DNA of 64,000 nt from CAVUAT01 sp963848045 (GCA_963848045.1 CAWKCC010000001.1:386014-450013), one strand, 5' to 3'. Numbered from the stretch's first letter, positions 54,183-62,821 are shown. The notes: generated from the sequence alone by a model not told the origin. Translations and numbers: made by a program.

Positions 54183-55676
54183 GTGGGTGACCAGACCGCA
54201 GCTCCCTACCTCGATGCGGTGGTCGCGCACGTCGGGCGCGACACCGGCCGCCTGCACGTTCCGGGCCACAAGGGCTACGGCGTCGACCCGGCGCTGCTCG
54301 AGGCCTTGGGCGAGGCGGCGATAGCTCACGATCTGCCCGGTGGGCTCGAGTGGATCGACATCGGCCGGGAGCCGACCCCCTTCCAGCAGGCGCAGGAGCT
54401 GGCAGCCGAAGCCTGGGGCGCCGAGCGCAGCTGGTTCCTGCTCAACGGCGCCTCGGGCGGCAACCACGCGATCTGCATGGCCTTCGCTCACGCGATCGAG
54501 CGGACCCGATCGGGCCCGCCCGACCGGGGGACCGTGGTCGTGCAGCGAAACGTCCACTCCTCGGTCATCGACGGGCTGGTCCTCTCGGGCCTTCGGCCCG
54601 TCTTCGTGGCTCCCGAGATAGACCCCGAGCTGGGCGTGGCCCACTGCGTCACCCCCGATGCTCTGCACGCCGCGCTGGACGCCACTCCCGAGGCGATGGC
54701 GGTGATGCTCGTCTCGCCCACCTACTTCGGTGCGGTCGCCCACGTCAAGGAGCTGGCCGAGGTCGCCCACCGGCATGGACTGCCGCTCGTGGTCGACGAA
54801 GCCTGGGGCGCCCATCTCTACTTCCACGACGCGCTCCCCGCGGGAGCGCTCAGCGCCGGGGCTGACGTGGTGCTCTCCAGCACCCACAAGATCGTCGGCA
54901 GCCTCGGGCAATCGGCGATCCTCCACCTCGGCAGGGGCGGGCTCGTGGACGAGGGGGTCCTGGATCGCTCCGTGACGCTGGTCGAGTCGACCAGCCCCAG
55001 CGCCCTGCTGACCGCCTCGCTCGACGCGGCCAGGCGCTTCGCCGCGACGCGTGGCCAGGAGCTGCTGGGCGAGACCGTCGACACGCTTGCCCGTACCCGC
55101 GAGCGAATCCGCGCGATCCCCGGGCTCGATGTGCTCGACGAGCGGCTTGCCGGCCGCACGAGCGTCGAGGCCTGGGACCCGCTGCGGCTCTCGATCGACG
55201 TGAGGGGCACCGGGGCGACCGGGCACAAGCTGGCCCGGCTGATCAGCGAGCGCGACGACATCCAGGTCGAGCTCTTCTCCGAGAACGTGATCGTCGCCGT
55301 TTTCGGCATGGGTGAGCAGGCGAGAGAGACGGCCGGGCGCCTGGTCGAAGCCCTCGAGCGGGCCGTTGCCGAGATCGGGCCGAGCGACGTGCAGGAGCGC
55401 CGGGCGTTCGCCGAACCTCCGCCGTGGGGCCCGCTGGAGCTCGCGCCTCGCGACGCCTTCCTGGGCGCCCAGGAGATCGTTGCCTTCGATTCGGGCGAGA
55501 ACCGGATTGCGGCGGAGTCCCTGGCGGCCTACCCACCCGGGATCCCCAACGTGCTCCCCGGGGAGCGCCTCACGGCCGCAACGCTCGCCTACATCGCCGA
55601 CTCGCTGGCCCACGGGGGGCTCGTGCGCGGCGCCAGCGACCGCAGCCTGAAGACGATCCGCGTCGTCAGGCGGTAG
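54183..55676 (+). CDS. Orn/Lys/Arg decarboxylase family protein
   Basis: 497 residues. Fold-type I PLP enzyme: GRLHVPGHKGYGVDP at the N terminus, LNGASGGNHAICMAFAH, Asp in LVVDEAWGAHLYFHD and the PLP Lys in LSSTHKIVGSLGQSA. Family members make cadaverine, putrescine or agmatine. At 497 residues it matches the short Bacillus SpeA/YaaO class without the large wing domain. GTG 54183 is 6 nt after the ALDH stop, so it is coupled to polyamine import and aldehyde oxidation. Which amino acid is used cannot be read from sequence. Confidence 0.88.
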   Translation: MGDQTAAPYLDAVVAHVGRDTGRLHVPGHKGYGVDPALLEALGEAAIAHDLPGGLEWIDIGREPTPFQQAQELAAEAWGAERSWFLLNGASGGNHAICMAFAHAIERTRSGPPDRGTVVVQRNVHSSVIDGLVLSGLRPVFVAPEIDPELGVAHCVTPDALHAALDATPEAMAVMLVSPTYFGAVAHVKELAEVAHRHGLPLVVDEAWGAHLYFHDALPAGALSAGADVVLSSTHKIVGSLGQSAILHLGRGGLVDEGVLDRSVTLVESTSPSALLTASLDAARRFAATRGQELLGETVDTLARTRERIRAIPGLDVLDERLAGRTSVEAWDPLRLSIDVRGTGATGHKLARLISERDDIQVELFSENVIVAVFGMGEQARETAGRLVEALERAVAEIGPSDVQERRAFAEPPPWGPLELAPRDAFLGAQEIVAFDSGENRIAAESLAAYPPGIPNVLPGERLTAATLAYIADSLAHGGLVRGASDRSLKTIRVVRR

Positions 55677-55697
55677 CTCCCTGGCACCGCCCCCCGC

Positions 55698-55769
55698 GCC
55701 GCGACGGCAAGCCATCGACCGCGTCGGGGAAGCGCCGCGACTGCAAGCCATCGACCGTGTTGGGGAATC
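55698..55769. repeat. Two 36-bp tandem repeats after the decarboxylase gene
   Basis: Copies at 55698-55733 and 55734-55769 share GCCGCGAC, GCAAGCCATCGACCG and GGGGAA, with a few differences. They form the 3' region of the six-gene importer 3 unit. The sequence is unrelated to the repeats at 17.7 and 41.2 kb. Confidence 0.8.
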
Positions 55770-55815
55770 GACGGGACTAGCTTGACCGGCGCTGGGCATT
55801 CGCCCGGCTGTGCCT

Positions 55816-56952
55816 ATGGCGGGAACCAAGCAGACAAGCTCGCGCTTCAGAACGCTCCCTGCGGGGCTCGCGCTCGCCTGCGCTCTCGCCCTGGCGCTCG
55901 GGCTGCTGGGGGCGGGCGAGGCGCCGGCGAAGAACAATGGCGCGATTCAGGCGCAGGACGGCTGTCCCGCCCAGCCCGTCGGGCTCGCGCCCGAAGGCCC
56001 CGGCCCGACACGCTTCACGATGCTGATCCGGATCAACCAACAGGTGAACGTCGACACCTACGCCAACTTCAGCTCGGCCACCGGCGGGCTCGGCGGCTAT
56101 GTGCGCCCGCAGGACATCTTCGTGATCAACACGCGCTTCAAGACCACGACGCCGGCGGTCGCCGCCCAGCTGGCGACGAACCTGCGAGCCGCCTTCCCCT
56201 GCAACCGCATCATCGGGCTGAACGGGCTCAGCCTCAACCCGGTTGCCCCCGGATACGCCTTCTCGCTGATCGACCACCCCTCGGTCTTCGCGCTGATCAG
56301 CGACTTCGAGCCGATGGACTGGAACGGCGGGCGCTCCACCGACCCCGGGCGCGCACCCTGGAACAAGAAGTACAAGGTCGCCTACAAGCGCATCAAGGTG
56401 TGGAACAGGCGCATGGCCGGGGCGCTGGCGGCCAACCCCCTGGGCGCAGCGAAGCGCTCGGGCCTCGTCCCGATCGACTACACCTCCTGGAACTACGGCC
56501 AGATCGCGCAGGACGTGGACAAGAAGAACCGGCGCCTCGGCGGGCGGCACCTGGGACCGCAGAGCGTTCAGACCCAGGACTCGTGCGCCGACCGGGGCCC
56601 CTCGGGCTTCAGAGCACGCGTCAAGGCGGTGCAGGACCAATACCGCTACAAGCTGATCCGCAAGACCGTCAAGCGCAAGGGCAAGAAGCGCAAGATCACC
56701 GTGCGCCGCAAGCTGAAGCCGAAAGCCCGCCCGAAGCTCTCCAACCTCTCGGTCCAGATCTCCTTCAGCGATACGCCCAACCCGAACGCCGGCATGGCGA
56801 TCACCAAGACCTCGGCCGCCAGGGCGGCGGCCTGCGCCCGGGCCGGCCTCAAGCGCGGCGCCGGCGCCTTCTTCTTCTTCGCCTCCGACGACTCGATGCG
56901 CCTGCTCTTCCAGCGGCCCGAGATCGCCGGCCTGAGGCCCCCTACCTCCTGA
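55816..56952 (+). CDS. Secreted protein of unknown function
   Basis: 378 residues from ATG 55816 (GTG 55810 is also in frame). The signal peptide LPAGLALACALALALGLLGA is followed by RFTMLIRINQQVNVDTYANF, FDWNG-like acidic text (DFEPMDWNGGRS), a lysine/arginine-rich stretch (KRKGKKRKITVRRKLKP) and a C-terminal GAGAFFFFASDD. It seems to be an extracellular or wall-associated protein, but no family was recognised. The basic stretch recalls the linker in the CocE-like protein at 20.9-23.2 kb. No clear ribosome site. Confidence 0.7.
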   Translation: MAGTKQTSSRFRTLPAGLALACALALALGLLGAGEAPAKNNGAIQAQDGCPAQPVGLAPEGPGPTRFTMLIRINQQVNVDTYANFSSATGGLGGYVRPQDIFVINTRFKTTTPAVAAQLATNLRAAFPCNRIIGLNGLSLNPVAPGYAFSLIDHPSVFALISDFEPMDWNGGRSTDPGRAPWNKKYKVAYKRIKVWNRRMAGALAANPLGAAKRSGLVPIDYTSWNYGQIAQDVDKKNRRLGGRHLGPQSVQTQDSCADRGPSGFRARVKAVQDQYRYKLIRKTVKRKGKKRKITVRRKLKPKARPKLSNLSVQISFSDTPNPNAGMAITKTSAARAAACARAGLKRGAGAFFFFASDDSMRLLFQRPEIAGLRPPTS

Positions 56953-57025
56953 TCACCAGCTTGGCGCGCTGGGATGGGGTCGCCTCGGGGGCGTCATCCC
57001 GTCGGCGGCCTCAGCCGGGGAGCCG

Positions 57026-57712
57026 TCAGCCGCCGTGAACGGCGTCCCCCCCGTGGTCCTCCAGGGTGTTCCCGATCGGGGGAATGGGGTTGTCGCGCAT
57101 GATCCGCGCCATATGCAGCAGGTTGTGGGCGCACCACGAGCTGGTCCGCTGCGTGTAGGGGTGCTCGGGGCCGCCGGCGTCCAGGTAGGAGGGGCCCGGG
57201 CCGGCGTCGCCGACCCAGTAGGTGTCAGCGTTGGGGGGCACCACGCAGCCCAGGTGCGTCATGTTGAACAGCGTCGTCTCGGCGCTGGCGTGGGCGCCGT
57301 CCTCGTTTCCGGTCACCACCACTCCGGCGACCTTGTTGTAGAGCGGGTACTGGCCGACCTCGTTGGTCTCGTCATAGGTCCCGTCGAGGCGCTCGATCAC
57401 CATCTGGCATACCGAGGAGCGCACGCCGAACCATATGGACATCCCGATCAGCAGGATGTCGGCCGCCTTGATCTTCTCGAGGATCTGCGGCCACTCGTCG
57501 CCGTCGCCCTCGTCGGAGCTGACCCCGAACTTGACGTCGAAGTCGACGGGGCGAAGGATCTCTGTCTCGACCCCGTGCTCTTCGAGCAGGCCGAGCACCC
57601 GATCCATCAGCGCCTCGGTGTGGGACCTCTCGGGGGACTTCTTGAGTGTGCAGTTGACCCCGAGCGCCGTCAGTCCCCTGCCGGCGTCCGCGCTGAGTGA
57701 AGCCTCGCTCAT
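57026..57712 (-). CDS. Flavodoxin-like NAD(P)H-dependent FMN reductase family protein
   Basis: 228 residues. VNCTLKKSPERSHTEALMD at the first strand and phosphate-binding loop; DILLIGMSIWFGVRSSVCQM around the flavin; GVVVTGNEDGAHASAETTLF and a C-terminal SSWCAHNLLHMARIM. The fold transfers electrons between NAD(P)H, FMN and quinone or another acceptor. ATG 57712 follows AAAGGAGAC. It is 35 nt after the Rieske-ThDP fusion, so the two probably act together in electron transfer. Confidence 0.82.
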   Translation of the reverse strand: MSEASLSADAGRGLTALGVNCTLKKSPERSHTEALMDRVLGLLEEHGVETEILRPVDFDVKFGVSSDEGDGDEWPQILEKIKAADILLIGMSIWFGVRSSVCQMVIERLDGTYDETNEVGQYPLYNKVAGVVVTGNEDGAHASAETTLFNMTHLGCVVPPNADTYWVGDAGPGPSYLDAGGPEHPYTQRTSSWCAHNLLHMARIMRDNPIPPIGNTLEDHGGDAVHGG

Positions 57713-57747
57713 CTCGTCTCCTTTGTCGTGGTCGATCGAATCGCTGC

Positions 57748-59724
57748 CTAGACGAGGTCCGGGTCGGTCATCACCTCGACCATCGCCGGGCCCTCGTGCT
57801 CGAGTGCCTCCGCGAGCGCGGCGTCCAGGTCCGCGAGCGCGGTGACCCTGATCCCGAGCGCTCCGCAGTTCTCCGCGTAGCGGGAGAAGTCCGGGTTGTG
57901 AAGCTGCGTCTGCCAGACCTCCCATTCACCCGCACGCTGCTCCTTCGAGATCTTTCCCAGTTGCCCGTTGTTGAGCATCACGTGGGTGATGTTCATGCCG
58001 TGCCTGACCGCCGTCGTGACCTCGGCCATGTACTGGGCGAAGCCGCCGTCGCCGGTCACGGCGATGATCGGGCGCTCGCCCTCGGTGGCGGCCCAGGCGC
58101 CGATCGCCGCGGGATACGCGAAGCCGATCGAACCGAGGTAACCGGACATCAGCACGCGCTGTGAGCCGGAGCATTCGAAATAGCGGCCGAAGGAGTACGC
58201 GTGGTTGCCGACGTCGACGGCGATCACGGCGTCGCCCGGAACCAGCCGGTTCATCGCCGCGAACACCGAGGCCGAGTTGACCCCGTTGCCCCGGTCGTCG
58301 GCCTCCCGGCTGCGCTTCTCGGCGCGCCAGATCTCCCAGCGCTCGATCAGCTGCGAGGCCTGATCCTCGGTATCGAGCCGCTCGGGAAGCTCGGCGCGCA
58401 GGCGCTCGAGCGTCGCCGCGATCTCGCCCCAGACGGGTACCTCGACCGGGTGGAACTTGCCCAGTTGCTCGGCATCGAGGTCGACCTGGATGATCGGATG
58501 GCCCGGATAGATGCCCGTGTGGTTGGAGAACGAGGCGCCGAGCACCACCAGCAGGTCGGCCTCGTTCATGATCCAGCTCGCCACGGGAGTGCCGCTGCGT
58601 CCGAGCACGCCGGCGGCGAGCGGGTGGGTCTCGGGGATCTGGCCCTTGGCCTTGAAGGTGGTGATCACCGGGGCGCCGAGCTGCTCGGCGAACGCGATCA
58701 CCGCGTCCATGTCGAAGCGGGCGCCGTGGCCGACGATCACAACCGGGCGCTTCGCCGCCCGCAGCCGATCCAGCGCCGCCGCGACCGACTCCCCCGGCGG
58801 GCTGATCGCGCTGGCGCCCATGCGTCCCAGCGGCGAGCCGGGCTCGGCCTCGTCCGGCGCCGGAAGCGTCTGCACCTCGTCGGGGAAGATCAGATGCGAG
58901 ACGCCGGGCTCGAGCAGCGCGCTCTTGCAGGCGAGGTTCATCAACTCGACGTGCTTGGAGTCCCTCAGCACAGGCTGACTCCAGGCCGCGACCGACCCGA
59001 AGGCACCGGCGAGGTCGACCTCCTGGAAGGCGCCCGGGCCGAGCACCTGGGTGTCGACCTGGCCCGTCAGTGCCAGCACCGGCGAGCGATCGACCTTCGC
59101 GTCCCAGAGCCCGGTCAGCAGGTTCGTCGCGCCCGGCCCGGCGATCGTCAGGCAGGCGGCGGGTCTGCCGGTCAGCTTGCCGTAGGCGGAGGCGGCGAAC
59201 GCTGCGGCGCCCTCGTGGCGTATTCCGATGTAGGTCAGCTCGCCCGCCTGCTCGCGACGCCTCAGGGCATCGGCAAGGCCGAGGTTGGAATGCCCGACCA
59301 TCCCGAAGACATGGCGGACGCCCCAGCTGACCATCGTCCGGGCCATCAGGTCGGTGACGGTCTCGACATGGCGCTCCTCGGTGACGCCGACGAAGATCTC
59401 GCCGGCGCGGATCTCGAGCGGATAGGTGATCGCCTCGTCCTCGAAGCCCGGCGACTTCCCGTCCTTGGGGCAGTAGTCGAATCCGTGCCAGGGACAGCGC
59501 AGCAGGCCGTTCTCGATCGAGCCCTCGCCGAGCGGCCCGCCCTGGTGCGGGCAGTGGTTGTCGAGCGCGGAGAACTCCCCGTCGAAGTGGACCAGGGCGA
59601 CGCTCTTGTGCCCTGCGGCGACCGTGGTCACGCGTCCCTCGGGCAACTCGTCGACGGCGAGCACCCGATGCCACTCGAGCTCGTGGGAAGCTCCGTCTGC
59701 CCCCGGCGTTAGGGAGTCGCTCAT
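57748..59724 (-). CDS. Rieske domain fused to a ThDP/FAD-dependent pyruvate oxidase-like enzyme
   Basis: 658 residues. Residues 15-115 are a Rieske ferredoxin domain with ligands C58, H60 (HCPHQGG), C77 and H80 (RCPWHGF). Residues about 120-658 are a ThDP enzyme: catalytic Glu171 in IRHEGAAAFAASAYG, a middle domain (VVIVGHGARFDMDAV, HTGIYPGHPIIQVDLD) and the ThDP motif GDG at 558-560 with Asn585/586. The C terminus (LGKISKEQ, LHNPDFSRYAENCGALGIRV) resembles PoxB. Ordinary pyruvate oxidase passes electrons to FAD and quinone; here the fused iron-sulfur domain could receive them. ATG 59724 overlaps the previous stop by 4 nt. The fusion is unusual and the oxo-acid substrate is unknown. Confidence 0.88.
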   Translation of the reverse strand: MSDSLTPGADGASHELEWHRVLAVDELPEGRVTTVAAGHKSVALVHFDGEFSALDNHCPHQGGPLGEGSIENGLLRCPWHGFDYCPKDGKSPGFEDEAITYPLEIRAGEIFVGVTEERHVETVTDLMARTMVSWGVRHVFGMVGHSNLGLADALRRREQAGELTYIGIRHEGAAAFAASAYGKLTGRPAACLTIAGPGATNLLTGLWDAKVDRSPVLALTGQVDTQVLGPGAFQEVDLAGAFGSVAAWSQPVLRDSKHVELMNLACKSALLEPGVSHLIFPDEVQTLPAPDEAEPGSPLGRMGASAISPPGESVAAALDRLRAAKRPVVIVGHGARFDMDAVIAFAEQLGAPVITTFKAKGQIPETHPLAAGVLGRSGTPVASWIMNEADLLVVLGASFSNHTGIYPGHPIIQVDLDAEQLGKFHPVEVPVWGEIAATLERLRAELPERLDTEDQASQLIERWEIWRAEKRSREADDRGNGVNSASVFAAMNRLVPGDAVIAVDVGNHAYSFGRYFECSGSQRVLMSGYLGSIGFAYPAAIGAWAATEGERPIIAVTGDGGFAQYMAEVTTAVRHGMNITHVMLNNGQLGKISKEQRAGEWEVWQTQLHNPDFSRYAENCGALGIRVTALADLDAALAEALEHEGPAMVEVMTDPDLV

Positions 59725-60449
59725 GGGGCCGGCTCCATCGAATCCAGCGCATCCCTGCGCGCCCGGCAGAAATCGAGCGCCTCCTGCAGTGGATCGTTGC
59801 TCTGCTGCAGCTCCGCGTACCCGAGCTCGGCGCCGTTGAAGCCGGTCGCGTTCCAGAGCTCGCCGGAGACGTCCGCTCGCCACGGACCGACGTAGAGGTA
59901 GGGCTCCGGATGTGACTCGTCACCGGGTGAGAAGCCGTAGTTGGCGCGCCGCCCTTCCTGCTCCTGGCCGGACTCGATCGCGACGTCGAAATGCTCGGGC
60001 CAGAGCACGGGGGGGCTCGGCGCGTGATCCGCGGGCGCGTCGGCGACCAGCTGCTCCAGCGCCCGGGCGCCGAACGCGAACCAGGCGGCGAGCACCGCGG
60101 CGGCCTCGGCGTCGATCTGGAGCGGAGCGGCGGCGAGATCGCTCCCATCGGGCAGCAGCTCGGCGACCACGGCTCCCGCCTGCTCCAGGGTCTCGATCGG
60201 GGCGCGCGTCTCAGCCTCGCCCTTGACGTAGACGAGCTCCGCGCCAACCACCTTGACCTGACGGCTGAGCCCCAGGTGCTCGAAGACCGGCGTCCCGAAG
60301 CCGCCCTCCGTGGCCCGCAGCGAGATCTCGTTGTCCGGCCTGCGCGACGGGGCGACGATCTGCTCGGCGACCACATGCAGGCCCTGCCGCGTGGCGGCGA
60401 AGGACTCGGGCAGTGGCGCCAGCCCGTCGCTCGTGGATCGCGAGTGCAT
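59721..60449 (-). CDS. Unknown protein coupled to the Rieske-ThDP gene
   Basis: 242 residues from ATG 60449; GTG 60452 just before it is in frame. The N-terminal half resembles an EISLRATEGGFGTPVFE beta-rich fold; the C-terminal half has ANYGFSPGDESHPEPYLYVG PWR and LWNATGFNGAEL. No cofactor motif, membrane segment or signal peptide. The stop overlaps the fusion gene start by 4 nt, so it is likely a partner or substrate-activating protein for that enzyme. No family assigned. Confidence 0.65.
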   Translation of the reverse strand: MHSRSTSDGLAPLPESFAATRQGLHVVAEQIVAPSRRPDNEISLRATEGGFGTPVFEHLGLSRQVKVVGAELVYVKGEAETRAPIETLEQAGAVVAELLPDGSDLAAAPLQIDAEAAAVLAAWFAFGARALEQLVADAPADHAPSPPVLWPEHFDVAIESGQEQEGRRANYGFSPGDESHPEPYLYVGPWRADVSGELWNATGFNGAELGYAELQQSNDPLQEALDFCRARRDALDSMEPAP

Positions 60450-60455
60450 CACCGC

Positions 60456-60461
60456 ATTGTC
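60456..60461 (-). promoter_or_regulatory. -10 hexamer of a leaderless promoter (Rieske-ThDP operon)
   Basis: GACAAT on the minus strand, 6 nt before ATG 60449. Confidence 0.4.
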
Positions 60462-60515
60462 CCGCGAGGCGCCGAACCGTTACATCCCCGCAGATTGGAG
60501 GGCGAGGTGAAACGA

Positions 60516-61233
60516 ATGCCCGCCCCGGGAGACCGTATGGGCGAGAATGCGCCACGGATGGCTCAATCCGCCGACGAGAGGCTGCGGCACACCGGCGCCG
60601 GAGCCGACGACGAGGCCATCGTGGAGGGCCTGCGGGCCGGCCGCGAGGCGGCCTTCGCCACCCTGCTGGACCGCTACGGGGCCTCGATGTTGCGAGTCGC
60701 CCGCTTGCACGTGCGCGATCGCGCCGTCGCCGAGGAGGTCGTGCAGGAGACCTGGCTGGCGGTGCTGCAGGGAATCGACGGCTTCGAGGGGCGCTCGAGC
60801 CTGCGCACCTGGCTGTTCACGATCCTCACCAACCGGGCCCGCAGCCGCGGTGAGCGCGAGGGCCGAGGAGTTCCCTTCTCGGCCCTGGTCTCGACCGCCG
60901 CCGCCGTCGGCGAGCCCGCGGTCGATCCGGACCGCTTCCTCGGCCTCGACGACGCCCGCTGGCCCCACCACTGGGCCGCGCCGCCGAGAGCGTGGCCCGA
61001 GGACAGCCTGCTCGCCGACGAGGCGGTCGAGCGTGATCAGAGAGGCGATCTCCGGCCTGCCCGAGAGCCAGCGCGAGGTGATCCGGCTTCGCGACGTCGA
61101 GGGCTGGAGCGCCGAGGAGGTCGCCCAGGCCCTGCGGATATCCCGCGGTAACCAGCGCGTGCTGCTCCACCGCGCGCGCGCTCGGGTGCGTGCGGCGCTG
61201 GAGAGCTACCTCGACCCGGAGTTCAGCTCGTGA
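60516..61233 (+). CDS. ECF sigma factor interrupted by a frameshift
   Basis: Start ATG 60516 follows GAGGTGA by 5-7 nt. One frame encodes sigma region 2 (FATLLDRYGASMLRVARLHV, AVAEEVVQETWLAVLQGI, then RTWLFTILTNRARSRG) up to about DSLLADEAVER near 61034. Region 4 (SGLPESQREVIRLRDVEGWS, VAQALRISRGNQRVLLHRAR) is in the next frame and ends at 61231-61233. The join is in GTCGAGCGTGATCAGAG. A lost GT pair or a +1 shift would restore it. It may be a true lesion, a sequencing error or programmed frameshift. The anti-sigma gene overlaps its stop by 4 nt. Confidence 0.8.
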
Positions 61234-61490
61234 GCAGCGCCGGCGATGAGATCACCTGCAGAGAGCTCGTCGAGCTGATCACCGAGTACCTCGACGGCGC
61301 GCTCCCGACCACCGACCGCGAGCGCTTCGAGGCGCACCTGGCGACCTGCGAGGCGTGCCGGGCGTACCTCGCGCAGATGCGAGGGACGATCGCAGCGACA
61401 GGCACGATCAGCGAGGATTCGCTTCCTCCCGCGCTGCGCGACGCCCTGCTCGAGGCCTTCCGCGACTGGAAGCTCGATCGCCGGATGTAA
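61230..61490 (+). CDS. Zinc-finger anti-sigma factor
   Basis: 86 residues, starting at GTG 61230 inside the sigma stop. The HxxxCxxC zinc motif is in FEAHLATCEACRAYL, preceded by CRELVELITEYLDGALP, as in zf-HC2 anti-sigma proteins. No membrane segment, so it acts in the cytoplasm and should hold the adjacent ECF sigma; redox sensing through the zinc site is possible. Confidence 0.88.
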   Translation: MSSAGDEITCRELVELITEYLDGALPTTDRERFEAHLATCEACRAYLAQMRGTIAATGTISEDSLPPALRDALLEAFRDWKLDRRM

Positions 61491-61523
61491 CGATCCCTCC
61501 GCTCGCCGGACTTGGCCCTGACG

Positions 61524-62765
61524 ATGTCCGAGCCCGAGTTCACGAACCTCCTGATCATCGTCGCGATCGGATTCGCCGCGCCCTTCCTCCTCGGACTTGC
61601 CCCCGGTCTGCGCCTGCCGGCCGTGGTGCTCGAGATCCTCGCGGGGATCGCGGTTGGGCCGTCGGGCCTCGGCTGGGTTGAGCTTGACCAGACCGTCGAG
61701 GTCGTCGCGGTGATCGGCCTTGCCTTCCTGCTCTTTCTCGCAGGGCTCGAGATCGACTTCGAGCGCCTTCGTGGGCGGCTCCTGAGACTCGCGGCGGGCG
61801 CCTACGCGGTCTCGTTCGCGCTCTCAGTCGCGGTCGCGCTCGGGCTGAAGGCGGCCGGCCTGATCGAGACTCCCCTGCTGGTGGCGATCGTCCTCTGCGC
61901 GACCTCGATCGGGGTGATCATCCCGGTGCTCAAGGACGCCGACCAGGTCTCGACGCGGTTCGGCCAGCTGGTGCTTGCAGCCGGCTCGATCGCCGACTTC
62001 GCGGCGATCATCCTGCTGTCGCTCTTCTTCACGGGAGAGGGCGGGGTGGGTGCGACTGTGATCCTGATCGCGGGCCTCGTGCTGCTGGCCGTGATGATCT
62101 TCGCGGCGACACGCGCGGCGGAGCGCTCGGGGAGGATCTCGACCGACCTGCTCCGCCTCCAGAACACGACCGCGCAGATCCGGGTTCGCGGCGCCATGGT
62201 GCTGCTGATCGGCTTCGCCGCCGTGTCGCAGAGCCTCGGCCTCGAGGTGATCCTGGGCACCTTCATCGCCGGCGCGCTGTTGCGCCTCAGCGATCGCGAC
62301 GAGACCATGAACCACCCCGACTTCCGCCCCAAGCTGAACGCGATCGGCTTCGGCTTCTTCATCCCCATCTTCTTCGTGGCCAGCGGCGTCCGCTTCGACC
62401 TCGACGCGCTCTTCGCCGACACCTCGACGCTGCTCATGGTGCCGGTGTTTCTGGCGGCCCTGCTGGTGGTGCGGGGGCTGCCGGCGCTGCTCTACCGCGG
62501 CTACCTGCCCAGCCGCCAGGTTCCGATAGTCGGCCTGCTGCAGGCGACCTCGCTGCCGTTCATCGTCGCCGCCACGGCGATCGGAGCCGACCTCGGGCTG
62601 ATCGACCAGGCCGAGAGCGCGGCCCTGATCGCGGCCGGGCTGCTATCGGTGATGATCTTTCCACTGGCCGGGGTGACGCTGCTTCGGCGCGCCGGCGAGA
62701 TGAGGCCGGGCGGGGGGAAGAGGGAAGCGGCCGGCGCCGAGGGGTACCCCGAAACAGCGATGTGA
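61524..62765 (+). CDS. Cation:proton antiporter (CPA2 family)
   Basis: 413 residues, about twelve membrane segments. GLAFLLFLAGLEIDFERLRG, ATSIGVIIPVLKDADQVSTRFG and LILGTFIAGALLRL-like text are typical of CPA2 Na+/H+ or K+/H+ antiporters. ATG 61524 preferred over TTG 61512. No regulatory RCK domain at the C terminus. It probably exchanges Na+ or K+ for H+. Confidence 0.88.
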   Translation: MSEPEFTNLLIIVAIGFAAPFLLGLAPGLRLPAVVLEILAGIAVGPSGLGWVELDQTVEVVAVIGLAFLLFLAGLEIDFERLRGRLLRLAAGAYAVSFALSVAVALGLKAAGLIETPLLVAIVLCATSIGVIIPVLKDADQVSTRFGQLVLAAGSIADFAAIILLSLFFTGEGGVGATVILIAGLVLLAVMIFAATRAAERSGRISTDLLRLQNTTAQIRVRGAMVLLIGFAAVSQSLGLEVILGTFIAGALLRLSDRDETMNHPDFRPKLNAIGFGFFIPIFFVASGVRFDLDALFADTSTLLMVPVFLAALLVVRGLPALLYRGYLPSRQVPIVGLLQATSLPFIVAATAIGADLGLIDQAESAALIAAGLLSVMIFPLAGVTLLRRAGEMRPGGGKREAAGAEGYPETAM

Positions 62766-62808
62766 GCCCGGGCTCGCCCGCCGCGGGTCGCCCGCCGGGC
62801 CGTGCGGC

Positions 62809-62814
62809 TAGATT
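62809..62814 (+). promoter_or_regulatory. -10 hexamer of a leaderless promoter (enolase-superfamily gene)
   Basis: TAGATT, 7 nt before GTG 62822. Confidence 0.5.
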
Positions 62815-62821
62815 CCCAGTG

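Noticed and set aside
54030..55937. 635-codon antisense frame over the decarboxylase
   Set aside because: No recognisable protein features; the plus strand encodes a complete PLP enzyme.
57926..60376. 816-codon same-strand frame within the Rieske-ThDP region
   Set aside because: It is the +1 frame of the fusion gene and is composed of Arg/Ser/Pro-rich text without domains.
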